NCBI RefSeq assembly: GCF_014696435.1
Contig: NZ_JACJQG010000003.1
Location: 168,386-232,385 of the forward strand
Length of the DNA: 64,000 nucleotides
Origin: Calothrix anomala FACHB-343
Lineage (GTDB): Bacteria > Cyanobacteriota > Cyanobacteriia > Cyanobacteriales > Nostocaceae
Direction of reading: 5' to 3'
Shown: piece after piece, positions 34,481-45,200 of the stretch
How the letters are laid out: each line of letters begins with the position of its first letter
Numbering within the stretch: the stretch's first letter is position 1
Made by a program: the position numbers and the translations under genes
Notes under the pieces: model-generated
Seen by the model: the letters and a program-made list of their open reading frames with translations, nothing else
The model's database searches: none
What the model was told of the DNA's origin: nothing

Positions 34481-35083
34481 ATGCCCTACAGTCAATTTAC
34501 CATTGAAAAAGTGAAACAAGATTTTCACCTCAATACTGTAGAGGGAGTACGCTTTTTTCCTGACTCGCTCCAACCTATACAACCTAGTCCCAGACTGCAA
34601 GCTATTTTAGAAGATTTACCTTGGGCGATCGCAGTGGATACGGAAAAAGCTCGTTCTGAGGTAATTATTAATCCCGTATTGCTAGAAGTGCGACGCATCC
34701 TCAAGGCTTCAATTAGCGTCTTTTCTGGGGAGGAATTTAACGTTGACGCCAGTATCGGGTTGAATGGTGTATGTGATTTTTTAATCAGTCGTTCTCCCGA
34801 ACAGTTAACAGTGGAAGCACCTGCGATTGTAATTGTTGAGGCGAAAAAATCTGATTTAAAATCGGGAATTGGACAATGTATGGCGGAAATGGTAGCTGCA
34901 AAAAGATTCAATGAAGCTAAAGGACAATCGATTACAGCAGTTTACGGTACAGTCAGCAGTGGTACGCAATGGCGATTTCTGAAGCTGGAAGGACAAACTG
35001 TCACCATTGATTTAACCGATTATCCGCTTCCACCGTTAGAAACTGTTCTGAGTTTTTTGGTGTGGATGGTGAAAGCAGGGTGA
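34481..35083 (+). CDS. PD-(D/E)XK-like hypothetical protein
   Basis: 200 residues, a type common in cyanobacteria. The central part has GLNGVCDFLIS (Asp) followed by AIVIVEAKKSDLKSGIGQCM, matching the D...(D/E)XK core (ExK as EAK) with a following helix rich in Gln/Met (GIGQCMAEMVAA). This is the nuclease fold of restriction and repair enzymes. The C-terminus ends SFLVWMVKAG. Whether it cuts DNA is unknown. There is no methyltransferase nearby, so it is not an obvious restriction system. The codon usage looks native. Confidence 0.65.
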   Translation: MPYSQFTIEKVKQDFHLNTVEGVRFFPDSLQPIQPSPRLQAILEDLPWAIAVDTEKARSEVIINPVLLEVRRILKASISVFSGEEFNVDASIGLNGVCDFLISRSPEQLTVEAPAIVIVEAKKSDLKSGIGQCMAEMVAAKRFNEAKGQSITAVYGTVSSGTQWRFLKLEGQTVTIDLTDYPLPPLETVLSFLVWMVKAG

Positions 35084-35477
35084 AGCAGGAATAGTGTGTT
35101 TTTCTCTGCTAACTCTTGCTAAAACACATTAGGATCGGAATTGAGTTGTGAAGGTAGGCAGGAGGAGAAAGAAAATAACTTTATTTATTAAACCGCATTA
35201 GACGCGAAGCGGCTTCCCTCAGGGTAGACGCCAAGAACGCCTTCTCTGCGAGAGGCTTCCGCCAACGCGCAGCGTCTCCCCTTGGGAGAAGAATTCTGAA
35301 ATTGTGTATAAGTCATATAGAACTGATGCACAAACTACGGAAGAAACGAACCACGAAGACACGAAGGACACGAAGAAATAAGAGTTTCAAAGGTATTTTG
35401 CGTAACTTCTGTCATAGATATTTATTCTTTTATTCCCTTCTGCCCTCTGCCCTCTGCCCTCTGCCTTTTAATAAACC
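35084..35477. other. Gap with GC-rich palindromic block
   Basis: 394 bp. A GC-rich block (about 35193-35292: GACGCGAAGCGGCTTCC, CTGCGAGAGGCTTCCGCC) stands out from AT-rich surroundings and looks like a degenerate REP cluster. GAAACGAACCACGAAGAC at 35343-35360 recurs at 18481-18498. CTGCCCT heptamers end the gap. No gene. Confidence 0.5.
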
Positions 35478-36932
35478 ATGACTTCGATATTGCCCGAACC
35501 TCATCACAGCAATTCACCCAACTGGGAGGAAGAATTAGATAGTGCCATTTTTAGTTTTGAAGATATTCAAACAGAACTCAACTATAAACGGGCACAAACG
35601 GCGTTACGTAATTTAGTAGCTAATCTCGACCTCTCCCCCCAAGAAAAACGGGGTTTAGAGACAGAAATTGACGATTTGGAAACCATGCTGGGAAAATTAG
35701 ACCGCATGGTACTGCAAATTGCTGCTTTTGGCATGGTGGGACGGGGGAAATCTTCGCTATTGAATGCTTTAGTGGGACAACCTGTGTTTGAAACCGGGCC
35801 TTTACATGGTGTAACTCGCGATGCACAAACGGTTAACTGGAGTATTAGCGAAGAGTTAATTGGTGAAACTGAAAGGGCTTTGCGGGTAACTTTACCTGCT
35901 GGGGGTCAATCGCAGGTAGAATTAATCGACACGCCGGGATTAGATGAAATTGATGGCGATACCCGTACAGCTTTAGCGGAACAGGTGGCAAAACAGGCAG
36001 ATTTGATTCTGTTTGTGATTTCTGGGGATATGACAAAGTTAGAACATCAGGCGCTTTCTCAGTTGCGGGAAGCTGGTAAACCAATCATTCTAGTGTTTAA
36101 CAAGGTAGACCAGTATCCCGAAGCGGATCGGATGGCAATTTATCATAAAATTCGGGATGAGCGGGTAAAGGAATTAGTCTCGCCTTTAGAAATTGTCATG
36201 GCGGCGGCTTCACCATTGGTAAAAACTGCGGTGATGCGGGCTGATGGTAGTCGGGGGATTCAGTTACGCACAGGGAATGCCCAAATTGATGAACTAAAGC
36301 TGAAAATATTAGAAATTCTTCAGCGTGAAGGTAAGGCGTTAGTGGCTTTAAATACTATGCTTTACGCGGATGTGGTGAATGAGCAACTAGTCCAGCGTAA
36401 ACTGATGATTCGCGAACAGAATGCCAATCAGCTAATTTGGAAAGCGGTGATGACTAAGGCATTAGCGATCGCACTTAATCCGGTAACTGTTGTTGATATA
36501 CTGAGTAGCATTGCTATCGATATTTTTCTGATTTTGGGATTATCTAAGCTTTACGGTATTCCCATGACTGAAGCCGGGGCTGTACAATTACTGCAAAAAA
36601 TTGCCTTGAGTATGGGCGGTATTGGTGTCAGTGAACTCTTGGCTAATTTAGGTTTGAGTGGGTTAAAAACAATACTGGGGATTTCGGCAACGGCAACAGC
36701 AGGTGTAGCTATCGGCCCTTATATTTCCGTAGCTGTTACCCAAGCTGGGGTTGCTGGTGTTTCTTCCTATGGAATTGGACAGGTAACTAAAGCTTATTTA
36801 GCTAATGGCGCAACTTGGGGGCCTGACGGGCCAAAAGCGGTCATTAGTCAGATTTTATCAACTTTGGATGAGACTTCCATTCTCAACCGCATTAAAGAAG
36901 AATTAAAGCTGAAGGTGAAATTAAAGAATTGA
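35478..36932 (+). CDS. Era/dynamin-like GTPase with membrane domain (DUF697 type)
   Basis: 484 residues. After a helical N-terminus the G domain starts near residue 78: G1 AAFGMVGRGKSSLLNALVG, a G2 threonine in HGVTRDAQ, G3 LIDTPGLDE, G4 VFNKVD, and a G5-like AAASP. The C-terminal third has hydrophobic helices (VTVVDILSSIAIDIFLILGL, a Gly/Ala-rich stretch ISATATAGVAIGPYISVAV), as in DUF697 GTPases that associate with membranes. Likely role: membrane remodelling or transport linked to GTP hydrolysis, unproven. ATG 35478 follows a heptamer tract without a clear ribosome site. Confidence 0.85.
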   Translation: MTSILPEPHHSNSPNWEEELDSAIFSFEDIQTELNYKRAQTALRNLVANLDLSPQEKRGLETEIDDLETMLGKLDRMVLQIAAFGMVGRGKSSLLNALVGQPVFETGPLHGVTRDAQTVNWSISEELIGETERALRVTLPAGGQSQVELIDTPGLDEIDGDTRTALAEQVAKQADLILFVISGDMTKLEHQALSQLREAGKPIILVFNKVDQYPEADRMAIYHKIRDERVKELVSPLEIVMAAASPLVKTAVMRADGSRGIQLRTGNAQIDELKLKILEILQREGKALVALNTMLYADVVNEQLVQRKLMIREQNANQLIWKAVMTKALAIALNPVTVVDILSSIAIDIFLILGLSKLYGIPMTEAGAVQLLQKIALSMGGIGVSELLANLGLSGLKTILGISATATAGVAIGPYISVAVTQAGVAGVSSYGIGQVTKAYLANGATWGPDGPKAVISQILSTLDETSILNRIKEELKLKVKLKN

Positions 36933-36966
36933 AAAGTGCGATCGCATTATTCCAAATTAGGTATCG

Positions 36967-38400
36967 TTAAGTAACACATCGCCAAACTTTAACTGTCATA
37001 TCGCGGCTACCACTAACCAGGGTTTTACCATCGGGACTGAAAGCCAAACAGTTAACCCAGTCGGTATGATGAGCTAAAGTATAAAGCTGTTGTCCTGTTT
37101 TCACATGCCATATTCTCACAGTATGGTCGGCGCTACCGCTAGCTAAATAATCACCATCAGGACTAAAAGCCACAGCCCAAATATAACTGTGATGTCCGGC
37201 GAGGGTGTTAATTATTTTAGCTGTACTGGGATTCCATAGCTTGAGAGTTTGATCATAACTGCTACTGGCGATAATTTGCCCATCGGGACTAATGGCGACA
37301 CCTGTTACCCAACTGGAATGTCCCACCAATGTCAGCAACAGTTTTTTACTTTTGACTTTCCAGATTTTAACAGTGCGATCGCCACTTCCACTAACTAATA
37401 TATCCTGGTTAGGAGACATAGCCAGGGAATAAACTACATCAGCATGTCCTTTGAGAACTTGGAGTAATTGCCCCATAGCTATATGGGTAATTTTAATTGC
37501 ACTATCTGTACCGCCGCTATACAGAGTTTGACCATCAGCACTAATAGCAACAGCAACTACAGGGGTTGAATGTACCTTAATTGTGTTGATTAATTTCCCT
37601 GTAGATACTTGCCAAATATTAATAGTGCCATCATTACTACCACTAACTAAAGTTTGACTATCTGGGCTAAAAGCTAGGCATCTGACCCATTTACTATGAC
37701 CAGTTAAAGTATGTAATAATTGTCCTGTTTGCAAATGCCAAATTTTAACAGTTTTGTCACTAGTTCCACTAGCAATATATTGTCCATCTCGACTAATTGC
37801 TGCTGCTAAAACCCAACCTAAATGATTTAAAGTATTTACACATTTCCAAGGTGAACTTTGATTTTGTGAATCAGATGGCGGTGGCTTTGGTGATGATGTA
37901 GGTTGAGGCGGTTTAATTTTCTGTTGCAGTTCTAGTTTGGCAGCATTTTGTAAATCAGATTTAGCTCGATTTTCATAGCCTAATTTTGAGCAAGCTAAAC
38001 CACGATATTTATAAGCTTCAAAGTAATTAGGATTGAGGCGAATTGCTTGGGTAAAATCTTCAATTGCTTCTGGATATTTGCCTTGTTGAGCATTTTTCAT
38101 GCCGCGTTGATAGAAAGTTTCGGCATTAGATTGATAAGCATCAACCTTGATATCCTCTGTTGACGAAGATTTATTTGCAGATTGATTTATCGTCGCCTCT
38201 GCTGGATGAGACTTTAATTTATCGTAAGCTTGATTAATTTCTTTAATTTTTTCCTCTGCTACCAGCTTTTGCTGCGGTTCCAGAAAACTATCTGGATGCC
38301 AAATTTTGGCGAGACGGCGGTAAGCTTGCTTGATGTCTTGGGGTGATGCATCAGGTTTCAATTCCAGAATTTGGTAGGCACGATTGATATCAAAGCGCAT
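36967..38400 (-). CDS. DnaJ-TPR-WD40 fusion protein
   Basis: 477 residues. Residues 1-65 form a J domain (AYQILELKPDASPQDIKQAY and the invariant HPD in KIWHPDSF), which would stimulate an Hsp70. TPRs follow at about 93-160 (FYQRGMKNAQQGKYPEAIEDF), then a Pro/Ser linker. Seven WD40 repeats (about 185-477, e.g. GHSKWVRCLAFSPDSQTLVSGSNDGTINIW) form one beta-propeller. The order J-TPR-WD40 suggests an adaptor that delivers bound clients to DnaK. Start ATG 38400 lies 33 bases from a relict tocopherol-cyclase start on the opposite strand. Confidence 0.88.
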   Translation of the reverse strand: MRFDINRAYQILELKPDASPQDIKQAYRRLAKIWHPDSFLEPQQKLVAEEKIKEINQAYDKLKSHPAEATINQSANKSSSTEDIKVDAYQSNAETFYQRGMKNAQQGKYPEAIEDFTQAIRLNPNYFEAYKYRGLACSKLGYENRAKSDLQNAAKLELQQKIKPPQPTSSPKPPPSDSQNQSSPWKCVNTLNHLGWVLAAAISRDGQYIASGTSDKTVKIWHLQTGQLLHTLTGHSKWVRCLAFSPDSQTLVSGSNDGTINIWQVSTGKLINTIKVHSTPVVAVAISADGQTLYSGGTDSAIKITHIAMGQLLQVLKGHADVVYSLAMSPNQDILVSGSGDRTVKIWKVKSKKLLLTLVGHSSWVTGVAISPDGQIIASSSYDQTLKLWNPSTAKIINTLAGHHSYIWAVAFSPDGDYLASGSADHTVRIWHVKTGQQLYTLAHHTDWVNCLAFSPDGKTLVSGSRDMTVKVWRCVT

Positions 38401-38460
38401 ACTGGGATATAGGTAGGTAACAGATTGAAACTATGCTTAGTATTCCCAGAAATTTACTTA
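38397..38460 (+). pseudogene. Relict 5' end of tocopherol cyclase gene
   Basis: From ATG 38433 the plus strand encodes MLSIPRNLLNLTASRK, matching [15 protein letters not shown] at the start of the true gene (39505). The upstream bases match too (GCATACTGGG, then ATTGAAACTATGCT). It is a ~60-bp partial duplicate left between the two WD40 genes. Confidence 0.75.
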
Positions 38461-38471
38461 ATCTGACTGCT

Positions 38472-39383
38472 TCACGAAAAAGGGAAGAGTGTAATAGTTT
38501 TATCTTTGTTGCCGCTAGCTAACAGCTTACCATTGGGACTAAAGGCAACTGCATAAACATCACCATCGGGAGATGAAAAGGTAGAGATTTCTTTGGGATT
38601 ATTTACTTGCCATACTTTGATTGTTTTGTCTTGACTACCACTGGCTATAATTTTGCCATTTGGATGAAAGGCGACAGAACAAACACGATCCAAATGTCCT
38701 GTAAAGGTGTGCAACTCTTGACCATTTTCTACATGCCATAACTTTATTGTTTTATCCCAACTACCACTGGCTAATGTTTTACCATCTGGACTAAAAGCCA
38801 GAGAATTAATTCCACCAAACCAGTCAGCATGACCAATAAGAGTTAAAGCTTTTTGTTTAGTCAAGTACCAAAGTTTAATAGTTTTATCATTACCAGCACC
38901 TCCAGTAGCTAAAATATTACCATCTGGGCTGAATGCAACACATAAAACATCATCTGTATGTCCCTTAAGTGAGTATAATTCTCTGCCTGTTTCCAACGAC
39001 CACAATTTAACAGTTTTATCTTTACTGCTGCTAGCTAAAGTTTTGCCATCTGGGCTGAATGCAACAGAATAAACCTTGTCTTCATGTCCTGTGAATGTGC
39101 TAATTTCATTTCCGTTGTTCACATCCCATAATTAAATAGTTTTATCATCGTTAGCACTAGCTAATTTTTTGCCATCGGGACTAAAAGCTACTGAATTCAC
39201 GCCTCCAAACCAGGAAGATTCTCTGAGTTTCAGGGTGCGAGATTCTTGATTAGCTAAATGCCAAATTTTTATAGTTTTGTCATCACTACCACTGGCTAGC
39301 ATTTCCCCATTAGGACTAAAGACAACAGACTTTACTTTATCTGAATGTCCTTTCAGGCTGTGTACAAATATTAAATCTTGCAT
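38472..39383 (-). pseudogene. WD40-repeat protein gene with one in-frame stop
   Basis: The minus-strand frame from ATG 39383 to 38472 encodes about 303 residues of WD40 repeats (seven GH...WD-type units) with a single TAA at 39132-39134. The repeat reads DDKTI-stop-LWDVNNG where sister repeats have KTIKLW, so the stop sits where a Lys codon (AAA) is expected: one A-to-T change. Downstream a GTG at 39122 could restart. Frame and repeat phase are intact on both sides. So this is a very recent nonsense mutation, a sequencing error, or a read-through site. It lies between duplicated copies of the tocopherol cyclase 5' end. Confidence 0.75.
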
Positions 39384-39393
39384 AGCAAATTAA

Positions 39394-40602
<1,209 letters not shown>

Positions 40603-40635
40603 CAATACTGCTATTATTATATATGGTTGCTAATT

Positions 40636-40709
40636 GGGGCTGTAGCTCAGTTGGACAGAGCGAGCGCCTCCTAAGCGCTAGGCCGTGCGTTCGAGACGCA
40701 CCAGTCCCG
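40636..40709 (+). tRNA. tRNA-Arg (anticodon CCT)
   Basis: A 74-nt cloverleaf: acceptor GGGGCTG pairs with CAGTCCC (one G-T), D stem GCTC/GAGC, anticodon stem AGCGC/GCGCT with loop CTCCTAA (anticodon CCT), T stem GTGCG/CGCAC with loop TTCGAGA, discriminator G. No CCA is encoded. It reads the rare AGG codon. An integrase gene starts 178 bp downstream, suggesting this tRNA served as an attachment site. Confidence 0.95.
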
Positions 40710-40719
40710 TAGATATCCT

Positions 40720-40768
40720 AAATCCCTGGAACCTATGAATGATAAAGGTTTTAGGGATTTATTTTTTG
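40720..40768 (+). terminator. Terminator after tRNA-Arg
   Basis: 15-bp stem AAATCCCTGGAACCT / AGGTTTTAGGGATTT with two G-T pairs (40720-40734, 40746-40760) followed by ATTTTTTG. Confidence 0.8.
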
Positions 40769-40887
40769 TCTTCATTGCTGAAATATAGTACATAAGCACT
40801 GTCTAGCATTTGTTAAACAACCCAAATTGACTATCAAATGACTATCACAAATATGGTATGTTAGACTGAGCGTCTAAGATATTCATT

Positions 40888-42081
40888 ATGCAATCAGGAA
40901 AACGCAATACTAAAGGTTCCGTCGTAGTTGAAAGTTTCCGCAAGCGCTTACGGTTGTCGTTACCCCGGCAATTATTTAATGGAAAGCAAAAATACTTAAC
41001 ACTTGGACTAGATGACACGCCAGGGAACCGCCAGATAGCAGAAGCCAAAGCCAAAGAGATAGAGAGAGACATTCAAGGTAATATTCTGGTTCCAGGGACA
41101 TTTGACTACACATTAAATAAATACCGTCCTGAATCCTTTCGATTAGTAGAAGCAGAGAAATCAGAATATCCTATTAGCCTTAATGAAATTTGGGAACAAT
41201 TTATAGAACACAAAAAGAAAATCTCATCACCCAGCACAATGAGATTTCAATATAGAGTTTTTAGCAACTACCTATCCAAATTACCTACTCATGATTTAGA
41301 GAAAGCAGTTGAAATTAGGGATTGGGTTTTAAGTAATATTCCTCCAGAATCGGCTAAAAGGTTTATTGTGCGTTTAAGTGCTTGTTGTGATTGGGCAATT
41401 GAGTCTCAAATTATTACTAATAATCCTTTTAAGGGCATGTCTAGTAAAATCACAATTCCTAAATCTCAAAAAAATGATGATGGCGAAATAAACCCATTTA
41501 GTGTATATGAAAGAGATTTAATAATCGAAGCATTTAGGAGTAATAAATTTTGTTCTAAATACTCTAGAGTTAAGCATTCTTATTATAGTGACTATGTAGA
41601 GTTCTTATTTCTCACTGGTTGTAGACCTTCAGAAGCGATCGCACTAGAGAGAAAAAACATTTCAAGCGACTTTAGATATGTAACATTTGATTGTGCAGTC
41701 GTGCTAACAGACAACGGATTAGCCAAAAAATCTGGATTAAAGACTCAAGAGAAAAGGAAATTTCCTGTTAATCAAAAATTGAAACCTATACTTGAAAGAG
41801 TATGTGAAGGTAAAAACAATGATGATATTTTGTTCCCCAGTCCTCAAGGAAAAACTTACATTGATACTGGCAACTTTAGAAACCGTGTATGGAAACCTGT
41901 ACTAAATGGATTAGGAATTGAATATAGAAAACCTTATCAAACTAGACACACTTTTATTACCTTAGCACTAGAAAATGGATTAGATGCTAAAGACGTTGCT
42001 CGGTTAGTTGGTAATTCTCCTGAGATAATTTATAAACACTATGCAGGTAATAAAAGAGATTTGTTTGTTCCAGAATTTTAA
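40888..42081 (+). CDS. Tyrosine recombinase / phage-type integrase
   Basis: 397 residues. An N-terminal arm-type DNA-binding part (SFRKRLRLSLPRQLFNGKQK) and a core-binding SAM-like helical domain (SLNEIWEQFIEHKKK) are followed by the catalytic domain from about 215. The catalytic Arg is in FLTGCRPSEAIAL, the Lys region follows, and the second box PYQTRHTFITLAL has the RH pair with Tyr in place of the usual first His. The nucleophile Tyr is in IYKHYAG (about residue 388). It lies just downstream of tRNA-Arg in the same direction, the classic place for an integrating element. No other element genes follow, so it may be a solo relic or a very small element. Lower-GC codon use than its neighbours hints at transfer. 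Confidence 0.9.
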   Translation: MQSGKRNTKGSVVVESFRKRLRLSLPRQLFNGKQKYLTLGLDDTPGNRQIAEAKAKEIERDIQGNILVPGTFDYTLNKYRPESFRLVEAEKSEYPISLNEIWEQFIEHKKKISSPSTMRFQYRVFSNYLSKLPTHDLEKAVEIRDWVLSNIPPESAKRFIVRLSACCDWAIESQIITNNPFKGMSSKITIPKSQKNDDGEINPFSVYERDLIIEAFRSNKFCSKYSRVKHSYYSDYVEFLFLTGCRPSEAIALERKNISSDFRYVTFDCAVVLTDNGLAKKSGLKTQEKRKFPVNQKLKPILERVCEGKNNDDILFPSPQGKTYIDTGNFRNRVWKPVLNGLGIEYRKPYQTRHTFITLALENGLDAKDVARLVGNSPEIIYKHYAGNKRDLFVPEF

Positions 42082-42206
42082 TTAATCAATTACCTTATAA
42101 AAGGTCAATTTTCCGCAGTAGTGTGTCGCATAAGCCACTCAAATATCCACTGCAAAATAGCGTAAGGCACCATTTTCCAGGCTGTTCCCTGCGTCAACGA
42201 AAAATT

Positions 42207-45200
42207 TTACGACTCATTTAGGCTCGCTATAGGTATTTGAATGATAAACTCAGTTCCTTTTCCTAGAGAGGAATTGCATTCGAGTAACCCAGAGTGTTTA
42301 TCTACTACAATTTGCCGAGCGATCGCCAATCCTAATCCTGTTCCTTTCCCGACAGCTTTCGTAGTAAATAAATGCTCGAATATCTTGTCTTTTACTTCTG
42401 CACTCATCCCCAGAGCATTATCAGCAATAGAAATCTTTACGTGCTTCCCTTCTAGTGAAGTTTTAATGGTAATTTGGTTGGGATTTGCTTTAATTTCTGC
42501 AAAACTCCGCCCATTATTTGCTTCTTCTAAAGCATCAATGGCATTGGCTAAAATATTCATAAATACCTGATTTAATTGCCCAGGGAAGCATTCAACCTGT
42601 GGTAAATTACCATAATCAGTAACCACCTCAATAGCTGGACGTTGTTCGTTAGCTTTAAGACGATGTTTCAGAATTAAAATAGTGCTATTGATACCTTCAT
42701 GGATATTAAAAGGTACTTTGTAATCTTTATCTGCTCGTGAAAAAATGCGAAGACTGGTACTGATATTTTTCAGGCGATCGCAAGCCATAACCATTGCATC
42801 CATCATCTTTGGTAAGTCTTCTTGGATGTAATCTAGGTCAATTTCTGTGGCGTGATCAATAATTTCTTCAGTTGGATTAGGTAGAGTTGCTTGATACAAT
42901 TTTAGGTGTTCGCTAATATCAGCAATTGTAGGTTTAGCTTGTGTAAGACTGGCAGAAATAAAACCAAGAGGATTATTCATTTCATGTGCCACCCCTGCTA
43001 CTAAATTGCCCAATGCTGACATTTTTTCACTCTGGACGATTTGTAATTGGACTTGTTGTAAATCTTCTAACGCTTGTTGGACTTTTTGATAAAGTCGAGC
43101 ATTTTCTAAAGAGATAGCTGCTTGGGAGGAAAGTAGATTAATTACTTGCAACCGTTCTTGGGTAAATACCCCGTTTGTGAGTTGATTTTCTAGATAGAGA
43201 ATACCTACTAAATTTCCTTGGTTAATAATTGGTGTGCATAATATACTTTTTGGTTGGTGTGTGAGTATATATTCGCTAATTAGTCCAGGAATATCTGTTT
43301 GACAGTTATCTATAACTATTGTTTGCTGAGTATTAGTAACGTAATTAATAATTTTTTGGGGTACATCTTGACAAGTATCTAGTAACTTTTGTTCGAGCAA
43401 TGTTTGGATTTGCATTTGAGAATTAATAGAAGTGATTGCTCGGATTTTCCAAGTATCTTCTTGGGGGAGAATTAAGACAGATTTTTTTGCACCAGAGTTT
43501 TCTAAGATTATTTTGGTGAGGCTAGTGAGGAGTTGATCTAATTCGATACTGCTAGAAATAGTTTGAGCCGCTTTGAGTACACTGGTAAAGTCTAGAATTT
43601 CCGAAATATTGCTAGTACTAGCCGTGGAACTATGAGCAGATGAAGATGTTTTACGAAACACAATGGTGGAGATTGTTTCCCAAGGATTGGGGTGAATTCG
43701 TCTTTGTTGCAGGATGGGTTTGAGTAGTTGAGGATAGCGTTTTTCTAAGTCGTTGGTTTTGGCTTTAGCACCCCAACGGGAATAGCAGTAGTATGCTTGT
43801 TGCATATATCCTGCGGCGACTGTTTCTTTTTCCCAGTCAAGATAAAATTTAGCAGCAAGTTCGTTGGCTAAGGCTTCTTCTTGACTGTAACCGTTTGTTT
43901 TGGCAAGAGAAATAGCGCGATCGTACCAATCTCCCGCTTCATATTTTCTGTCTAAAACTCGATATTTTTCTGCATTGACTAGGTTGAATTTATGTAAATA
44001 ATTCATCGGGGCATGATTAGCCCAAACTGCCATTTTTTCCTGATTATTCTGGACTTTTTCTATAATTGCTTGTTGCTCAGAAAGGGGAACTCTAGAATAC
44101 AAAGCTAATCGTACTAAAGAATCGTAAAAATAAAACAAAGGCACAACAACCAGCCCAGTAACTCCTCCTAGAGACTGTTCTGTCATTTCAGAATTTTTTA
44201 ATGCCTGGTCATAATCATCGAATAAATAACTGATGAATAGTTTATTTACAAACAAGTGATTAATTGTATACAAGTCATTGGCTTTTTGATGGGTAATTAA
44301 CATAGCTTCTTCATCATATGCTGTGCCAATTAGCTTATATATATTTTCCGACTTACCCTGGAGATTAAACACAGTTTGGTAATAAATTGAACTCCAATAG
44401 AAAGCGACTTGCTGCTTGATTTTTTTTAAAGAATCAACATAAATACTAAAGTCTTTCTCTAGAATTTCTAGTTCCTTCCCTAGCCAAAAAGAATGAACTG
44501 GATAAATATAAGCACAATAACCAGCATATTCGAGATCGCCTGTTTCTAGCCCTGTAGAATAACCTTCGATCGCAGGTGTTAATGTGTCCTTAATATGCTG
44601 TTGCCAATGGGCTATGTGTGCATTAACAACAGTTAATATCTTCGCTTTTAGTTCTGAAGAATTAAATTTGGATAATATGCCCAAAGCTAATTTACCAAAT
44701 TCACAGCCAGCGTTAATATCACTAAAGGCTCCACAAAGCAGCAATCCATACAAACTATAACCATAGGCAGAAACAGGTGTATTGCCGTATTTAATCGATA
44801 ACTGAACCATTGCAAAGGTGATTAAGGGAACCATTACCGGATCGCTTTGAAAAGCCGCAGGAAGGACTCGCATTAAGATTTTCATCGCTGCGATGTTTTC
44901 GGGGTTTGTCATTATTGGTAAATGAACTAATTCCGCGATAGATTTACCCTGTAAATTGTCAACAACTTGCTGTAAACCTTGTTGAATATCTAAGGGTGTT
45001 GGTTGTTCGGGAAAATTAATGCCTAATTGTTGCAGAATTGAGCGGGCAATTTGGATTCCTTCTATTTGTTTGCTTTGCATAATGCAAGCAGTAATCTGAA
45101 TTTCGTAGATAGAAACCTTATCTAGTAATGTTTTGGCATTTTGCAGAATGATTGCTGTAAAATGTTGCATCTGCTCAAAATTACCACTTAAATAAGCAGA

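Noticed and set aside
40710-42206. attR copy of the tRNA-Arg 3' end after the integrase
   Set aside because: No repeat of the T-arm/acceptor sequence was found between the integrase and the kinase gene by eye, so no island border is claimed.
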